Positions 25,475-33,107 of a stretch of DNA of 64,000 bases are shown here, piece by piece. Within the stretch, counting starts at the first letter, position 1. Every line of letters starts with the position of its first letter. The stretch spans positions 1 to 64,000 of the forward strand of contig NZ_JACMYP010000004.1 in the NCBI RefSeq assembly GCF_020889705.1. Direction: 5' to 3'. The notes under the pieces were generated by a model that made no database searches, was not told the origin of the DNA, and was given only the letters and a program-made list of their open reading frames with translations. Source of the stretch: Bradyrhizobium altum (lineage in GTDB: Bacteria > Pseudomonadota > Alphaproteobacteria > Rhizobiales > Xanthobacteraceae). Position numbers and translations under genes: made by a program.

Positions 25475-26065
25475 ATGGTTTGTCTGATGACGCAGGGAAG
25501 TCGCCGAAGCTGGGGTATGGGACGAGGATTGCGGCGTCTCATTCCGGCGCTCGCCTGCTGCTGGCTTGCGGTGGGCCTCGCCGCTTGTGACTATACGACG
25601 CGGGAAGCCGCGATCGTCGCGCCGGTGGATCCGCCGGGTGGCGACCCCGTGCAGGAGCCGACCGACGTCAAATACTATCCCTCCGACGAGCCGGTGCGGC
25701 TGGGGCTGGAGCATTTCAACCGCGGCAACTACGGTATAGCGCAGCGCTATTTCAAGGACGCCGTCGAGAAATCGCCGAAGGACGTGACGGCCTGGGTCGG
25801 GCTCGCGGCGAGCTATGATCGGATCCGCCGCTTCGATCTCGCCGATCAGGCCTATGCGTCAGCGATCCGGATCGGCGGCGAGACCGTTCAGATCCTCAAC
25901 GATCAGGGCTATTCCTACATGCTGCGCGGCAATCTGAGCGCGGCACGGAAGAAGTTCGAGAAGGCGTATTCGCTTGATCCCGGCAATCCGGTGATCGCCA
26001 ACAACCTCGAGCTTCTCAACGGCAGCCGGAAGTTCATCGAGAGGCCGCCGAACAATCAGCCGTAG
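25475..26065 (+). CDS. tadD: TPR lipoprotein TadD
   Basis: This 196-residue protein has a signal peptide with lipobox LAAC (about residue 38). It then has about three TPR units: LGLEHFNRGNYGIAQRYFKD, WVGLAASYDRIRRFDLADQA and LNDQGYSYMLRGNLSAARKK. TadD lipoproteins assist secretin assembly. It closes the pilus locus. A 7-bp perfect hairpin (26055-26071) straddles its stop codon, without a T-tract, in front of the convergent neighbour. Confidence 0.85.
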   Translation: MVCLMTQGSRRSWGMGRGLRRLIPALACCWLAVGLAACDYTTREAAIVAPVDPPGGDPVQEPTDVKYYPSDEPVRLGLEHFNRGNYGIAQRYFKDAVEKSPKDVTAWVGLAASYDRIRRFDLADQAYASAIRIGGETVQILNDQGYSYMLRGNLSAARKKFEKAYSLDPGNPVIANNLELLNGSRKFIERPPNNQP

Positions 26066-26137
26066 GCTGATGGCCCCGCGACTTGTGTTGACTTGCAGGT
26101 CCCGACCTCGCGGGCTCGTCGCGGACAAGGTGGTCGG

Positions 26138-28390
26138 TCACTGCCCGGCCCAGCGCCCGAGTTTCGCGTCGAGCACGGCGCCGAGAATGTTGGCGTAGTC
26201 ATCAGTCCATGCAGCCCGCGTGCCGGGATCGAGGCGCGTCCATCCCTGCTCGGGTAGATCGCCGAGATCCCCTACATTGCGGGCAAACACAACCACGTCA
26301 GCTGGACTGCGCATGTCGTCGTCGGTCATATCAGGCGGAAACTGCGCCTTGGCAAAAACAGCGAGACCTTCGGCATTGCCGACCGCGGCTGCGGGTCCGC
26401 GCAGCGCCATGTGCCGGTTCGAGATGTGCAGAACGATGACACCGTGAGCGGAGAGGTGGGATAGATATCCAGCGAACGCCTCTCGCGTTATCAAGTGCAC
26501 CGGAATCGCGTCGGAAGAGAACGCGTCGAGCACGATCAGGTCGTAGCGCTCCGCGGATGCCGCAAGAGTCAGCCGCGCATCTCCGGGCACCATGCGGATA
26601 TCCGGTCCGCATTCCGACAGGAAGCGGAACAGAGCGGGGTCGCGTGCGATCCGGACCACCTGCGGATCGAGCTCGAAGAATGTCCACTCCTCGCCGTCCT
26701 GACGATGGCAAGCGAGGCTGCCGGTGCCGAGCCCAACTGCCGCTACGCGCGCCAGCCGTCCTTGCGCACGGCGAGCCGCAGCAATCGCGTCGCCTATCGG
26801 CCCGCCGAAATAATAATATGTGGTCGGTTCGGGCCGGCCGCTGAACGGCGTTCCATCCGCATTGCGCACGCGCTCGGCGCCGTGCGCGGTCGTTCCATGC
26901 AACAGGATACGATATTGCCCGGAGTGGTCCTCGACCACGCGATGCACGCCGAAGAAGCTGCGGACTTGCTCGATGGGGGCGAACAGGGGATCGAGCCTGG
27001 CAATCGCGAAGGCGAGCACCGCAAGGCCGAAGAACCTGGCTGGTTGCCGACGTACCAGCACCATCGCGCCGGCCAGCAGAATGATCCCGATGTCGATCGG
27101 CCGCGCGGCGCTGGCCGGAATGCGAACGTGCAGCCAAACCATGCCGAGGGTCAGGGCGGCCAATGCCAGACCGGGGCCACTCTGTCGCAACATCCGGCGC
27201 GGCCCGCCGTCGAATGCGCCGGGCATCGCCAGCAGCGCAGCCAGCACCAGGATGGGATACTCGGCGACACCGTTAAATATGTGCGGCGCGATCAACCCGG
27301 CGAAGATTCCGCCAATCATGCCGCCGAACGAGGTCCATAGGTAGAATTCCGTCAGGCGCGCCGGCTCCGGCCGGCGGCGATAGAGTTCGCCATGACAAGC
27401 GAGTGCGATCACCAGGAAGCTCGCGAGATGCATCACCAGCAGGACGCCAAGATACGGACGCGCCACGATCGACGCGGTTGCGACGAACGCCACAGCAGCA
27501 AACGGCACCAGCTTCAGCACGCTCGTGTGCGCCACCCAGGCACGCTCGCGGAAGATCGCCACGAAGGTCAGAAGGTAGAGTGACAGCGGTACGACCCAGA
27601 GGAATGGCGCTGGCGTCAGGTCGACCGAGATCGCTGCCGTGACGGCGATCACGAGGCCCGCCGGGATCGCGGCCAGCATGGTCCACATCGCCCGTTCAGT
27701 GGCCGTGGTGGCGGTGGCGGTTCCTTGGTTGATCGAACGCTTGCCCGCGCCGGCGACGATGATCGCCGCGGCGACGATCAGCAACGTCAAAAGAAAGTAG
27801 CCGAGCGACCACATCTGAATCTGTGTCCGCAACGTCAACAGCGGTTCGACAACAAATGGATAGGTCATGAGCGCGACGAACGAGCCCAAATTAGACGCTG
27901 CATACAGAAGGTAGGGATTGGCAGCCTGCGGATGACCGCTCACCGCGAACCAGTTTTGCAGCAGCGGAGCGGTCGCGGCGAGCGCGACGAACGGCAACCC
28001 GATCGAGGCGGCGAACAATGCCAGTAGCCAAAGTTCGAGCCCTTGCTGTGGCGCTGTTTCGAAGCCTTGAGCGATGCCGACCGGCAATGTCGCGGCGGCA
28101 ATTACCAGCAGCGCCAGATGAACGAGAGCCGATGGTCCCGGCGACAACGTGCGGCTGAGCAAATGGGCGTAGGCGTAGCCCAGAAGCAGCGCCGACTGGA
28201 AGAAGACCATTGCAACGGACCAGATGGCTGCGGCACCGCCAAGCCGAGGTAGCACCATCTTGGCGAACATCGGTTCGATCGCAAACAGCAACAGCGCGGA
28301 GAGGAACAGCGCCGCTGGATAGATCACGGGCGCAAAACGCAGCGCAGGTGCGGATATCGTTCGCAGGTTTGCCTGACCATCAAAATGCAT
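26138..28390 (-). CDS. Fused MFS-type membrane domain and spermidine-synthase-like domain
   Basis: About 750 residues. The first part has roughly 12 or more membrane helices (LFLSALLLFAIEPMFAKMVLPRLGG...). The C-terminal part of about 230 residues is a spermidine-synthase-like Rossmann domain: AAVGLGTGSLACHRQ, then FELDPQVVRIARDP and YDLIVLDAFSSDAIPVHLIT. Such fusions are widespread in bacteria and their substrate is mostly unknown. The ATG at 28390 (MHFDGQANL) is preferred to a TTG at 28426. It is convergent with tadD and seems unrelated to the pilus. Confidence 0.85.
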   Translation of the reverse strand: MHFDGQANLRTISAPALRFAPVIYPAALFLSALLLFAIEPMFAKMVLPRLGGAAAIWSVAMVFFQSALLLGYAYAHLLSRTLSPGPSALVHLALLVIAAATLPVGIAQGFETAPQQGLELWLLALFAASIGLPFVALAATAPLLQNWFAVSGHPQAANPYLLYAASNLGSFVALMTYPFVVEPLLTLRTQIQMWSLGYFLLTLLIVAAAIIVAGAGKRSINQGTATATTATERAMWTMLAAIPAGLVIAVTAAISVDLTPAPFLWVVPLSLYLLTFVAIFRERAWVAHTSVLKLVPFAAVAFVATASIVARPYLGVLLVMHLASFLVIALACHGELYRRRPEPARLTEFYLWTSFGGMIGGIFAGLIAPHIFNGVAEYPILVLAALLAMPGAFDGGPRRMLRQSGPGLALAALTLGMVWLHVRIPASAARPIDIGIILLAGAMVLVRRQPARFFGLAVLAFAIARLDPLFAPIEQVRSFFGVHRVVEDHSGQYRILLHGTTAHGAERVRNADGTPFSGRPEPTTYYYFGGPIGDAIAAARRAQGRLARVAAVGLGTGSLACHRQDGEEWTFFELDPQVVRIARDPALFRFLSECGPDIRMVPGDARLTLAASAERYDLIVLDAFSSDAIPVHLITREAFAGYLSHLSAHGVIVLHISNRHMALRGPAAAVGNAEGLAVFAKAQFPPDMTDDDMRSPADVVVFARNVGDLGDLPEQGWTRLDPGTRAAWTDDYANILGAVLDAKLGRWAGQ

Positions 28391-28879
28391 GGTGTTTCTG
28401 AATTGTGACGCGGCACGCGGTGCCAAATTAGCGAGTAAAAATCGCTGGTATCGAAAATTGAAAAGGCAACGAAATCGCCGGGATGGTTAATTCATCCTCG
28501 AAGGAAAACACGTTCAAGATAGCATCATCGCGTGGATTCAGGAAATGCTAGAGCTTCGGTTCTGATTGAATCAGTGGCTCTAGATTCTTGTTTTGACGCG
28601 TTTTCTTCACGCGAACCGGCGGCCACTTCGCTCGAAAACGCTCTGGCCGCCGGGCGTGTCGAGCCGGCCAAAGTCCTGTGGCGGGAAGCTAGTTCGGCAT
28701 CAGCACTGCGCCGATGCGGCCGCTGTTTCGCTTGCGGACAGACGCGTCAGGGTCGCGCGGCCCGAAGCCCGCCTCAGAGAAAATTCACGAAGCCTGGAGA
28801 GCTCGAGCACATGCTCCGGCGACAGCACGTCGGGGACGAGGGGAGGCTGCGACGGTGCGACCTGCCGCCGAGGTGGCGC
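28391..28879. other. Intergenic stretch containing gene-end remnants
   Basis: Apart from the duplicated gene ends at 28686-28862, no gene is supported. The first 150 bases next to the MFS-fusion gene are AT-rich and probably carry its promoter. Confidence 0.5.
28686..28862 (-). pseudogene. Mosaic remnant of the 3' ends of two genes found at 33.1 and 34.5 kb
   Basis: 28686-28737 resembles 33101-33155, the stop-codon end of the 388-residue protein gene (shared CTAGTTCG, GCACTGC, GCTGTTTCG). 28740-28862 resembles 34464-34580, the end of the 88-residue protein gene (shared CTCAGAG, CGAAGCCTGGAGAGCTCGA, GCGACAGCAC, AGGGGAGGCTGCGACG). On the minus strand it still reads QPPLVPDVLSPEHVLELSRL with the same TGA position. 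The body of both genes is missing. It is a deleted duplicate of the 33-34.7 kb segment. Confidence 0.7.
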
Positions 28880-29692
28880 CTATCGTCCCGTCGTCGCCGC
28901 TTCATTCTTGGACGCTCGATGCCGCAGATGTCGGATTGGCCAGATCACACTATTGACGACGTCCACTTGTTCGGCAGGCACGAGGCCCGTTGCGGGATAC
29001 TCGTCAGGCTTCGGCACATACGCCGTGCCGAACAGAATGTCCCAGAGCGGAAAGAAGGCGGCAAAGTTCTTGTCCCGATGCTCGATCCGGACCGAGTGAT
29101 GGATCCGATGCCATTGCGGGTTGTTGATCCAGGTCACAAACCGGCCGAGCGGGATGCGCACGTTCAGATGCGCACAAGCGTCGGGAATAAAGAAGATAAA
29201 CGCCGCCGCGATTGCCATGTCTGGCGGGACCCGAAGCAAGATCGCCAGGATTGGAAGAAAGGCGTCAGCCAGCACTCGCTCGAGCCAATAATGTCTGGCG
29301 CCGGTGATGAACGTAACGGAGTTCGCGCTGTGATGGAACGAATGCATCGACCAAAGGAACGGGATGGCGTGCTGGAGACGATGGAATGTGTATTTGTAGA
29401 GATCCATCGCCACTACAACGAACGCAAGAGAGGCGTACCACCAGTAACCTTCGGTCGGTAACACAATCCAGCCGACGCCGGTGTAGCTAGCTATCTTGCC
29501 TGCAATGATCGCTGCGATCGGAGCGAGCAAACTTGCTAATCCGACGCTCACAATCACCGCGAACCAGTCATCACGAAACTCGGAGTAGGGGACGTCCGCA
29601 ATGGGCCACCTTGTCTCCAAGATGCGACTGCCGTAGATGACACCTAGAAACAGCGCCGCTAGAAAAACGGCGTTTGCGATCTCACTCGACAT
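28880..29692 (-). CDS. Sterol desaturase / fatty acid hydroxylase family membrane protein
   Basis: This 270-residue protein has four or five membrane helices and the His boxes of the family: HRLQH (about residue 104), HSFHH (about 118) and HRIHHS (about 196). These bind the di-iron centre. Family members hydroxylate or desaturate lipids; the substrate here is unknown. A second, frameshifted member of the same family lies 1 kb away on the other strand. Confidence 0.85.
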   Translation of the reverse strand: MSSEIANAVFLAALFLGVIYGSRILETRWPIADVPYSEFRDDWFAVIVSVGLASLLAPIAAIIAGKIASYTGVGWIVLPTEGYWWYASLAFVVVAMDLYKYTFHRLQHAIPFLWSMHSFHHSANSVTFITGARHYWLERVLADAFLPILAILLRVPPDMAIAAAFIFFIPDACAHLNVRIPLGRFVTWINNPQWHRIHHSVRIEHRDKNFAAFFPLWDILFGTAYVPKPDEYPATGLVPAEQVDVVNSVIWPIRHLRHRASKNEAATTGR

Positions 29693-29710
29693 GAAGAATG
29701 ACTCGTCGAT

Positions 29711-29941
29711 TCAATGTCGTCTTGGGTCGGTAGGCAGCCCCTTCGGCTTTGCCAGCGGAAATCCAATTGCCAATAAAAGAACGAACAAAAGATAGAAGGC
29801 ATCCGTCTTCCGGATGCTGAAACACTCATATTTCCTTAAACCTTGAGGGAGTGCAAGCCGTGATTTTTGCGGGATTTCCTGCGCGTTTTTGACCTCATCC
29901 TGTTTGGTACACGAAGGGGATGCGCGACGCGCAGCCTTCAT
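29711..29941 (-). CDS. Possible small membrane protein ahead of the desaturase
   Basis: This 76-residue open frame ends 18 bases before the desaturase start on the same strand. The basic N-terminus is followed by one membrane segment (FYLLFVLLLAIGFPLA) and a polar tail. No family is recognised and no clear ribosome binding site is seen. It may be a leader peptide, a small membrane protein, or chance. Confidence 0.3.
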   Translation of the reverse strand: MKAARRASPSCTKQDEVKNAQEIPQKSRLALPQGLRKYECFSIRKTDAFYLLFVLLLAIGFPLAKPKGLPTDPRRH

Positions 29942-30259
29942 CCAATCTGCAGGAAACCTGAATCACCGACGTTAACCATGCCTGTTTGACTGCTGTTCAC
30001 AGCGACGAGCCTGCAGGAAGACAAGCTTGAAATTGGTCCGATTGTTCCTATTTTGTTCCATCTTGCCTCAGCCACGCAATCGGTCCGCCAAACCGGCCCT
30101 TTGGGGCGGGGACAATCTCGAGGGGCGCCATTCAAGCCACCCAGCCCTTGAGCGCATCAGCCGAAGCTTGGGAAAATATAAAGCTCTTTGGCTTAGGCAT
30201 CCTCCAATTGCGTCCTCGCCGATTCTTTCAACTCCGCGATTGCTTCAGGATCCATTGAA
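29942..30259. other. Intergenic region, no gene seen
   Basis: These 318 bases lie between divergently oriented genes (small membrane ORF or desaturase on the left, DUF5658-like gene on the right). They should hold promoters for both. No domain-bearing frame is visible. Confidence 0.5.
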
Positions 30260-30586
30260 ATGACCAAGCCAGGCATCTTCAGCATCGAAGGCCTAAAAGT
30301 GAATCGGGTCAAAGCGCTCCTGTTGCTGTCCTGCTTGTTGCTGGGTTGCGCCGACCTCGTGACGACGAATGTGATCCTGGATCTTGGAATGGGCGAACTG
30401 AACCCGTTCATGAGGTTGGCGCAGAGCTGGCTCGGCGCGTGGTGGCTTATTCCCAAGCTGAGTCTAACGCTTCTCGTGACGTGGCTGCTTTGGCGCAGCA
30501 AGAACCTCTACAACGTGGCCCTCGTCGTGGCCTTCTGCTCTACGCCCGTACTGAACAACCTACTCCTCATCGCCGGCACGAACTGA
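30260..30586 (+). CDS. DUF5658-like small membrane protein
   Basis: This 108-residue protein has about three membrane helices. The pattern LLLGCADLVTTNVILDLGMGELNPFMR (Asp-x-x-Thr-Thr, then Glu-Leu-Asn-Pro) is characteristic of the DUF5658 type, whose function is unknown. It starts at ATG 30260. Function is not inferable from the neighbours, which are lipid-modifying enzymes. Confidence 0.65.
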   Translation: MTKPGIFSIEGLKVNRVKALLLLSCLLLGCADLVTTNVILDLGMGELNPFMRLAQSWLGAWWLIPKLSLTLLVTWLLWRSKNLYNVALVVAFCSTPVLNNLLLIAGTN

Positions 30587-30670
30587 ACCCAGCACTTCGC
30601 CGATTGGAGCACAATTGGCGAATTGGGAGGCAAGTGGTAGACTGCCGCCATTTCCGAGGCGGCCATTTGC

Positions 30671-31464
30671 ATGGATGAGCTATTTGGATTGAGCGAGTTT
30701 TTGCTGACCCTTTTGATCTTCGTTCCGGTCGAGCGATTGTTTGCTGCGAGGCCACAGAAACTTTTCAGACGTGGCGTGCTGACCGATATGGCCTTCCAGT
30801 TTGTCAACGGGTGCTGATCATGGTCGGCGTGATCGTTATCGTCACGGTGGCCATTCTGGTCAATCAATCGATGCCGTCGGCACTGAAGCAGGCGATCGCC
30901 GGTCTTCCCTATCTGGTGCAAGTGGTCCTCGTGATCTTGATCGGGGATCTCGGGGTCTACTGGACCCACCGCATCCTTCATGCCGTGCCCGCCATGTGGC
31001 AGATCCATGCCGTTCATCACGCTGTTGAAGAACTGGACTGGCTCGCTGCCGTTCATCAGCATCCGCTTGATGTGATATTCATGAAGGCCGGCTCGCTGTT
31101 TCCGCTCTTTGTGCTTGGCTTCTCCACGGAAGCGATCGGGACTTACTTCCTCGTCTACTACTGGCAGGCCTATCTCGTTCACGCCAACGTACGCTTGAAC
31201 TACGGCCCGCTGCGCTACCTCATGGTATCGCCGGAATTTCATCATTGGCACCACAGCAGCGAGAAGGAAGCCAGGGACAAGAACTTTGCCGGGATGATCT
31301 CGTTCTACGATTGGCTGTTTGGAAGCGTCTATCTTCCGAAGGGGCAGAGGCCGAAGACGTTTGGCGTCGATAATCCGATGCCTCAAGTTACCCGGCTCTT
31401 CTGGCCTACCCGTTTGTCGCATGGGCATCGAAGCACAAACGCGATGCCGAGCCGTGCGAGATAA
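30671..31464 (+). pseudogene. Sterol desaturase family gene broken by a one-base deletion
   Basis: From ATG 30671 the frame encodes DELFGLSEFLLTLLIFVPVE and continues through DMAFQFVNGC before a stop at 30815. The next frame, from about 30809, continues at once with VLIMVGVIVIVTVAILV and the rest of the enzyme: YWTHRILH, HAVHHAVEELDW and EFHHWHHSS (the family His boxes). Adding one base at AACGG/GTGCTG (30808-30812) would restore one protein of about 264 residues with the family's usual N-terminus. All downstream His motifs are intact, so the lesion is recent or a sequencing error. A downstream GTG start could give a 217-residue product lacking the first helix. Confidence 0.75.
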
Positions 31465-31676
31465 CGAAACCGCTTCCAACTGAGTCCGGCCATTAGCATT
31501 TGAAATCGTATGGCACGATGATCGCAAGTTGCGGGAGGGCCCATCTCCCATAACGACAAGTGCGCGCAATTGCGAGCAGCTTTGGCGCCAAAGCGCTAGT
31601 CTAGCCTACCAAGGGAGGCCCCCCGGCTCTGCCGGGAGGCAGCAGAAGTTTGACATTTAAGGCAGTCGTCCATCGA

Positions 31677-31723
31677 TGAAACTACCGACTCGTGAGCCAC
31701 CACGCACACGAGAAGGAGTTTCA
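31677..31723 (+). promoter_or_regulatory. 5'-UTR hairpin covering the tnpA ribosome binding site
   Basis: TGAAACT (31677-31683) pairs with AGTTTCA (31717-31723), and inside it CTCGTG (31689-31694) pairs with CACGAG (31707-31712). The AAGGAG ribosome site (31713-31718) lies in the internal loop and outer stem. IS200 elements are known to silence transposase translation this way. Confidence 0.6.
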
Positions 31724-31725
31724 CG

Positions 31726-32220
31726 ATGGACGATTACGCGAGCCTAAGCCACAGCAAGTGGGACTGCAAATACCATGTGGTGTTCATTCCCAAGTGCCGC
31801 AGAAAGACGTTGTACGGCGAGCTGAGGCAGCATCTCGGGGAGGTCTTCCGCAGATTGGCGATGCAGAAGGAGAGCCGGGTCGAGGAGGGGCATCTGATGC
31901 CCGACCATGTTCACATGATGATATCGATCCCGCCGAAATACGCGGTTTCGCAGGTGATCGGGTACATCAAAGGCAAGAGCGCCATCCATCTGGCCCGTGT
32001 CTACGGGGAGCGGAAGCGCAACTTCATAGGGCAGTACTTCTGGGCTCGGGGATACTTCGTCTCGACCGTTGGTCGAGACGAAGCGGTGATCAGAGAATAT
32101 ACATCAGGAACCAGGAGACCGAAGATGCTCGCCTCGATCAACTCAATATGTGGCGCTAAGGCCGCCTTCAGGCGGCCAACAAAAATCGGGGACGCATTAG
32201 CGTCCCCACGGCCGCTTTGA
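31726..32220 (+). pseudogene. tnpA: IS200-type transposase TnpA, frameshifted at the catalytic tyrosine
   Basis: The reading frame gives 164 residues. It begins MDDYASLSHSKWDCKYHVVF and has the HuH motif in MPDHVHMM (about residue 62) and KGKSAIHLAR, then FVSTVGRDEAVIREY with Tyr125. After this Tyr the frame becomes TSGTRRPK..., unlike the family. The neighbouring frame carries the expected YIRNQETEDARLDQLNMWR, ending at 32159. Removing the TA at 32098-32099 joins the two exactly. The Tyr is kept, but the Gln four residues on, a metal ligand in this family, and the end of its helix are lost. The transposase is probably inactive. A clear AAGGAG precedes the ATG. Confidence 0.8.
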
Positions 32221-32257
32221 GCGGCCCAATTCCTAAAGCCCCCGGCTTTGCCGGGGG
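32160..32257 (+). repeat. Run of four perfect hairpins between tnpA and the right end
   Basis: Stems: GGCCGCC/GGCGGCC (32160-32177), GGGGACGC/GCGTCCCC (32188-32207), GGCCGCT/AGCGGCC (32210-32226) and CCCCCGGC/GCCGGGGG (32239-32257). All are perfect, with loops of 3-4 bases. The last is the likely right-end recognition hairpin; the other three are extra. Confidence 0.75.
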
Positions 32258-32301
32258 ATACTTACCTCAAGCGTCTGAAGGAACGTCCGGCCGTCGAATC
32301 G

Positions 32302-32571
32302 ATGCCGCGGAAGACGCATCCGGGAGCCGCCATGGCCGGCGCTGCCGCTGGTTTGCAAGCGACGTGTCACCTCGACGCAGACAAGTATTATGCGGACCCG
32401 AAGCACAAGGAGAAGTCGTCCAAAGATTTTGAAGCGGCAGGCTTTGGGCCGCATGCGATCGAGGGAGAGGCGTTCATCCTTTCCCTTCCGTCGTTGGCAA
32501 CACTCGAGAGCATGATCGCGTCAAAGGAAAAGCGCCTACGCAATATTTCCACCGACCTGGAGGCTAGGTAA
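32302..32571 (+). CDS. Small hypothetical protein next to the IS element
   Basis: About 89 residues from ATG 32302 (MPRKTHPGAAMAGAAAG). The frame is open further upstream into the IS right end, so the original N-terminus may have been cut by the insertion. The C-terminal half is helical (SLPSLATLESMIASKEKRLR) and precedes the KSTGPRT-type ORF. No known domain. The intactness of this gene is uncertain. Confidence 0.4.
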   Translation: MPRKTHPGAAMAGAAAGLQATCHLDADKYYADPKHKEKSSKDFEAAGFGPHAIEGEAFILSLPSLATLESMIASKEKRLRNISTDLEAR

Positions 32572-32609
32572 TTGACACGCGCCAAAAACCGTTCCTCAAG
32601 CTGATCGGG

Positions 32610-32980
32610 ATGGAACTTGGCCACGCAAAACAGATCGAGGCGAACCGGCGCAACGCGCCTAAGAGCACGGGGCCCCGTACAAAGAAGGCAAAGCGCGTTC
32701 ACGAATGAACGCTATTCGCCACGGATTGGCATCTACAAGGGAGAATTTTGTTCTCGCAACTCAGGAGCTAAATCCAAGCTTGGAATGCGGAGGCGCTGTT
32801 GCCACCTCGTATGCTAGGCTGCATCAAATTGACGTCGCGCGAAAGAAAATTCTTGCTGAAATTGAATGTTCGCTGCGCCAAGCCGAACCTCATGCCGTAA
32901 ATGCTGCCATTAGGAAGCTTGGTGCCGTCGAATGGTACGAGCGTCGTGCGTACACGTGGCTAAAAAAGGAGACCAGCTAA
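32610..32980 (+). pseudogene. Split KSTGPRT-type hypothetical protein
   Basis: ATG 32610 encodes KQIEANRRNAPKSTGPRT and stops at 32708. The next frame starts at ATG 32705 (overlap ATGA) with MNAIRHGLASTRENFVLATQ and ends at 32980. In the rhizobial family I know, these two halves are continuous (…KSTGPRT…NAxRHGL…). This looks like a frameshifted gene or, less likely, two coupled ORFs. Function is unknown; the family is often near mobile DNA. Confidence 0.5.
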
Positions 32981-33107
32981 GCGGAGCGCATCACCGAGCA
33001 AAATTTGGCAGAACGAACCCAATTTACGAGGGTACCTTAACAATCCTCGAATTTTATCTCGCCGGCCGCGGCTGTCGAGTAACTTGAAGATTGCGGTGCG
33101 GGATGAT

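Larger units (their letters stand above)
31612..32262 (+). mobile_element. IS200/IS605-type insertion element (no TnpB)
   Basis: A tyrosine (Y1, HuH) transposase gene is bracketed by terminal hairpins of the same kind. The left one has CCCGGC-TCT-GCCGGG at 31622-31636. The right one has CCCCCGGC-TTT-GCCGGGGG at 32239-32257. Elements of this group have subterminal hairpins instead of inverted-repeat ends and make no target duplication. Exact ends cannot be fixed by eye; the coordinates are approximate. No tnpB gene is present. Confidence 0.7.

Noticed and set aside
28532..29461. Plus-strand open frame of about 309 codons
   Set aside because: Its second half is antisense to the sterol-desaturase-family gene, whose His boxes are clear. 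Its first half covers the duplicated gene-end remnant.
30508..31569. Minus-strand open frame of 353 codons
   Set aside because: It is antisense to the frameshifted desaturase gene; its His/Asp-rich, domain-free sequence mirrors that gene.
31612..32262. A TnpB/omega-RNA system in the IS element
   Set aside because: No TnpB-like ORF exists within or beside the element. Only the hairpin run remains as a possible noncoding RNA, reported separately.
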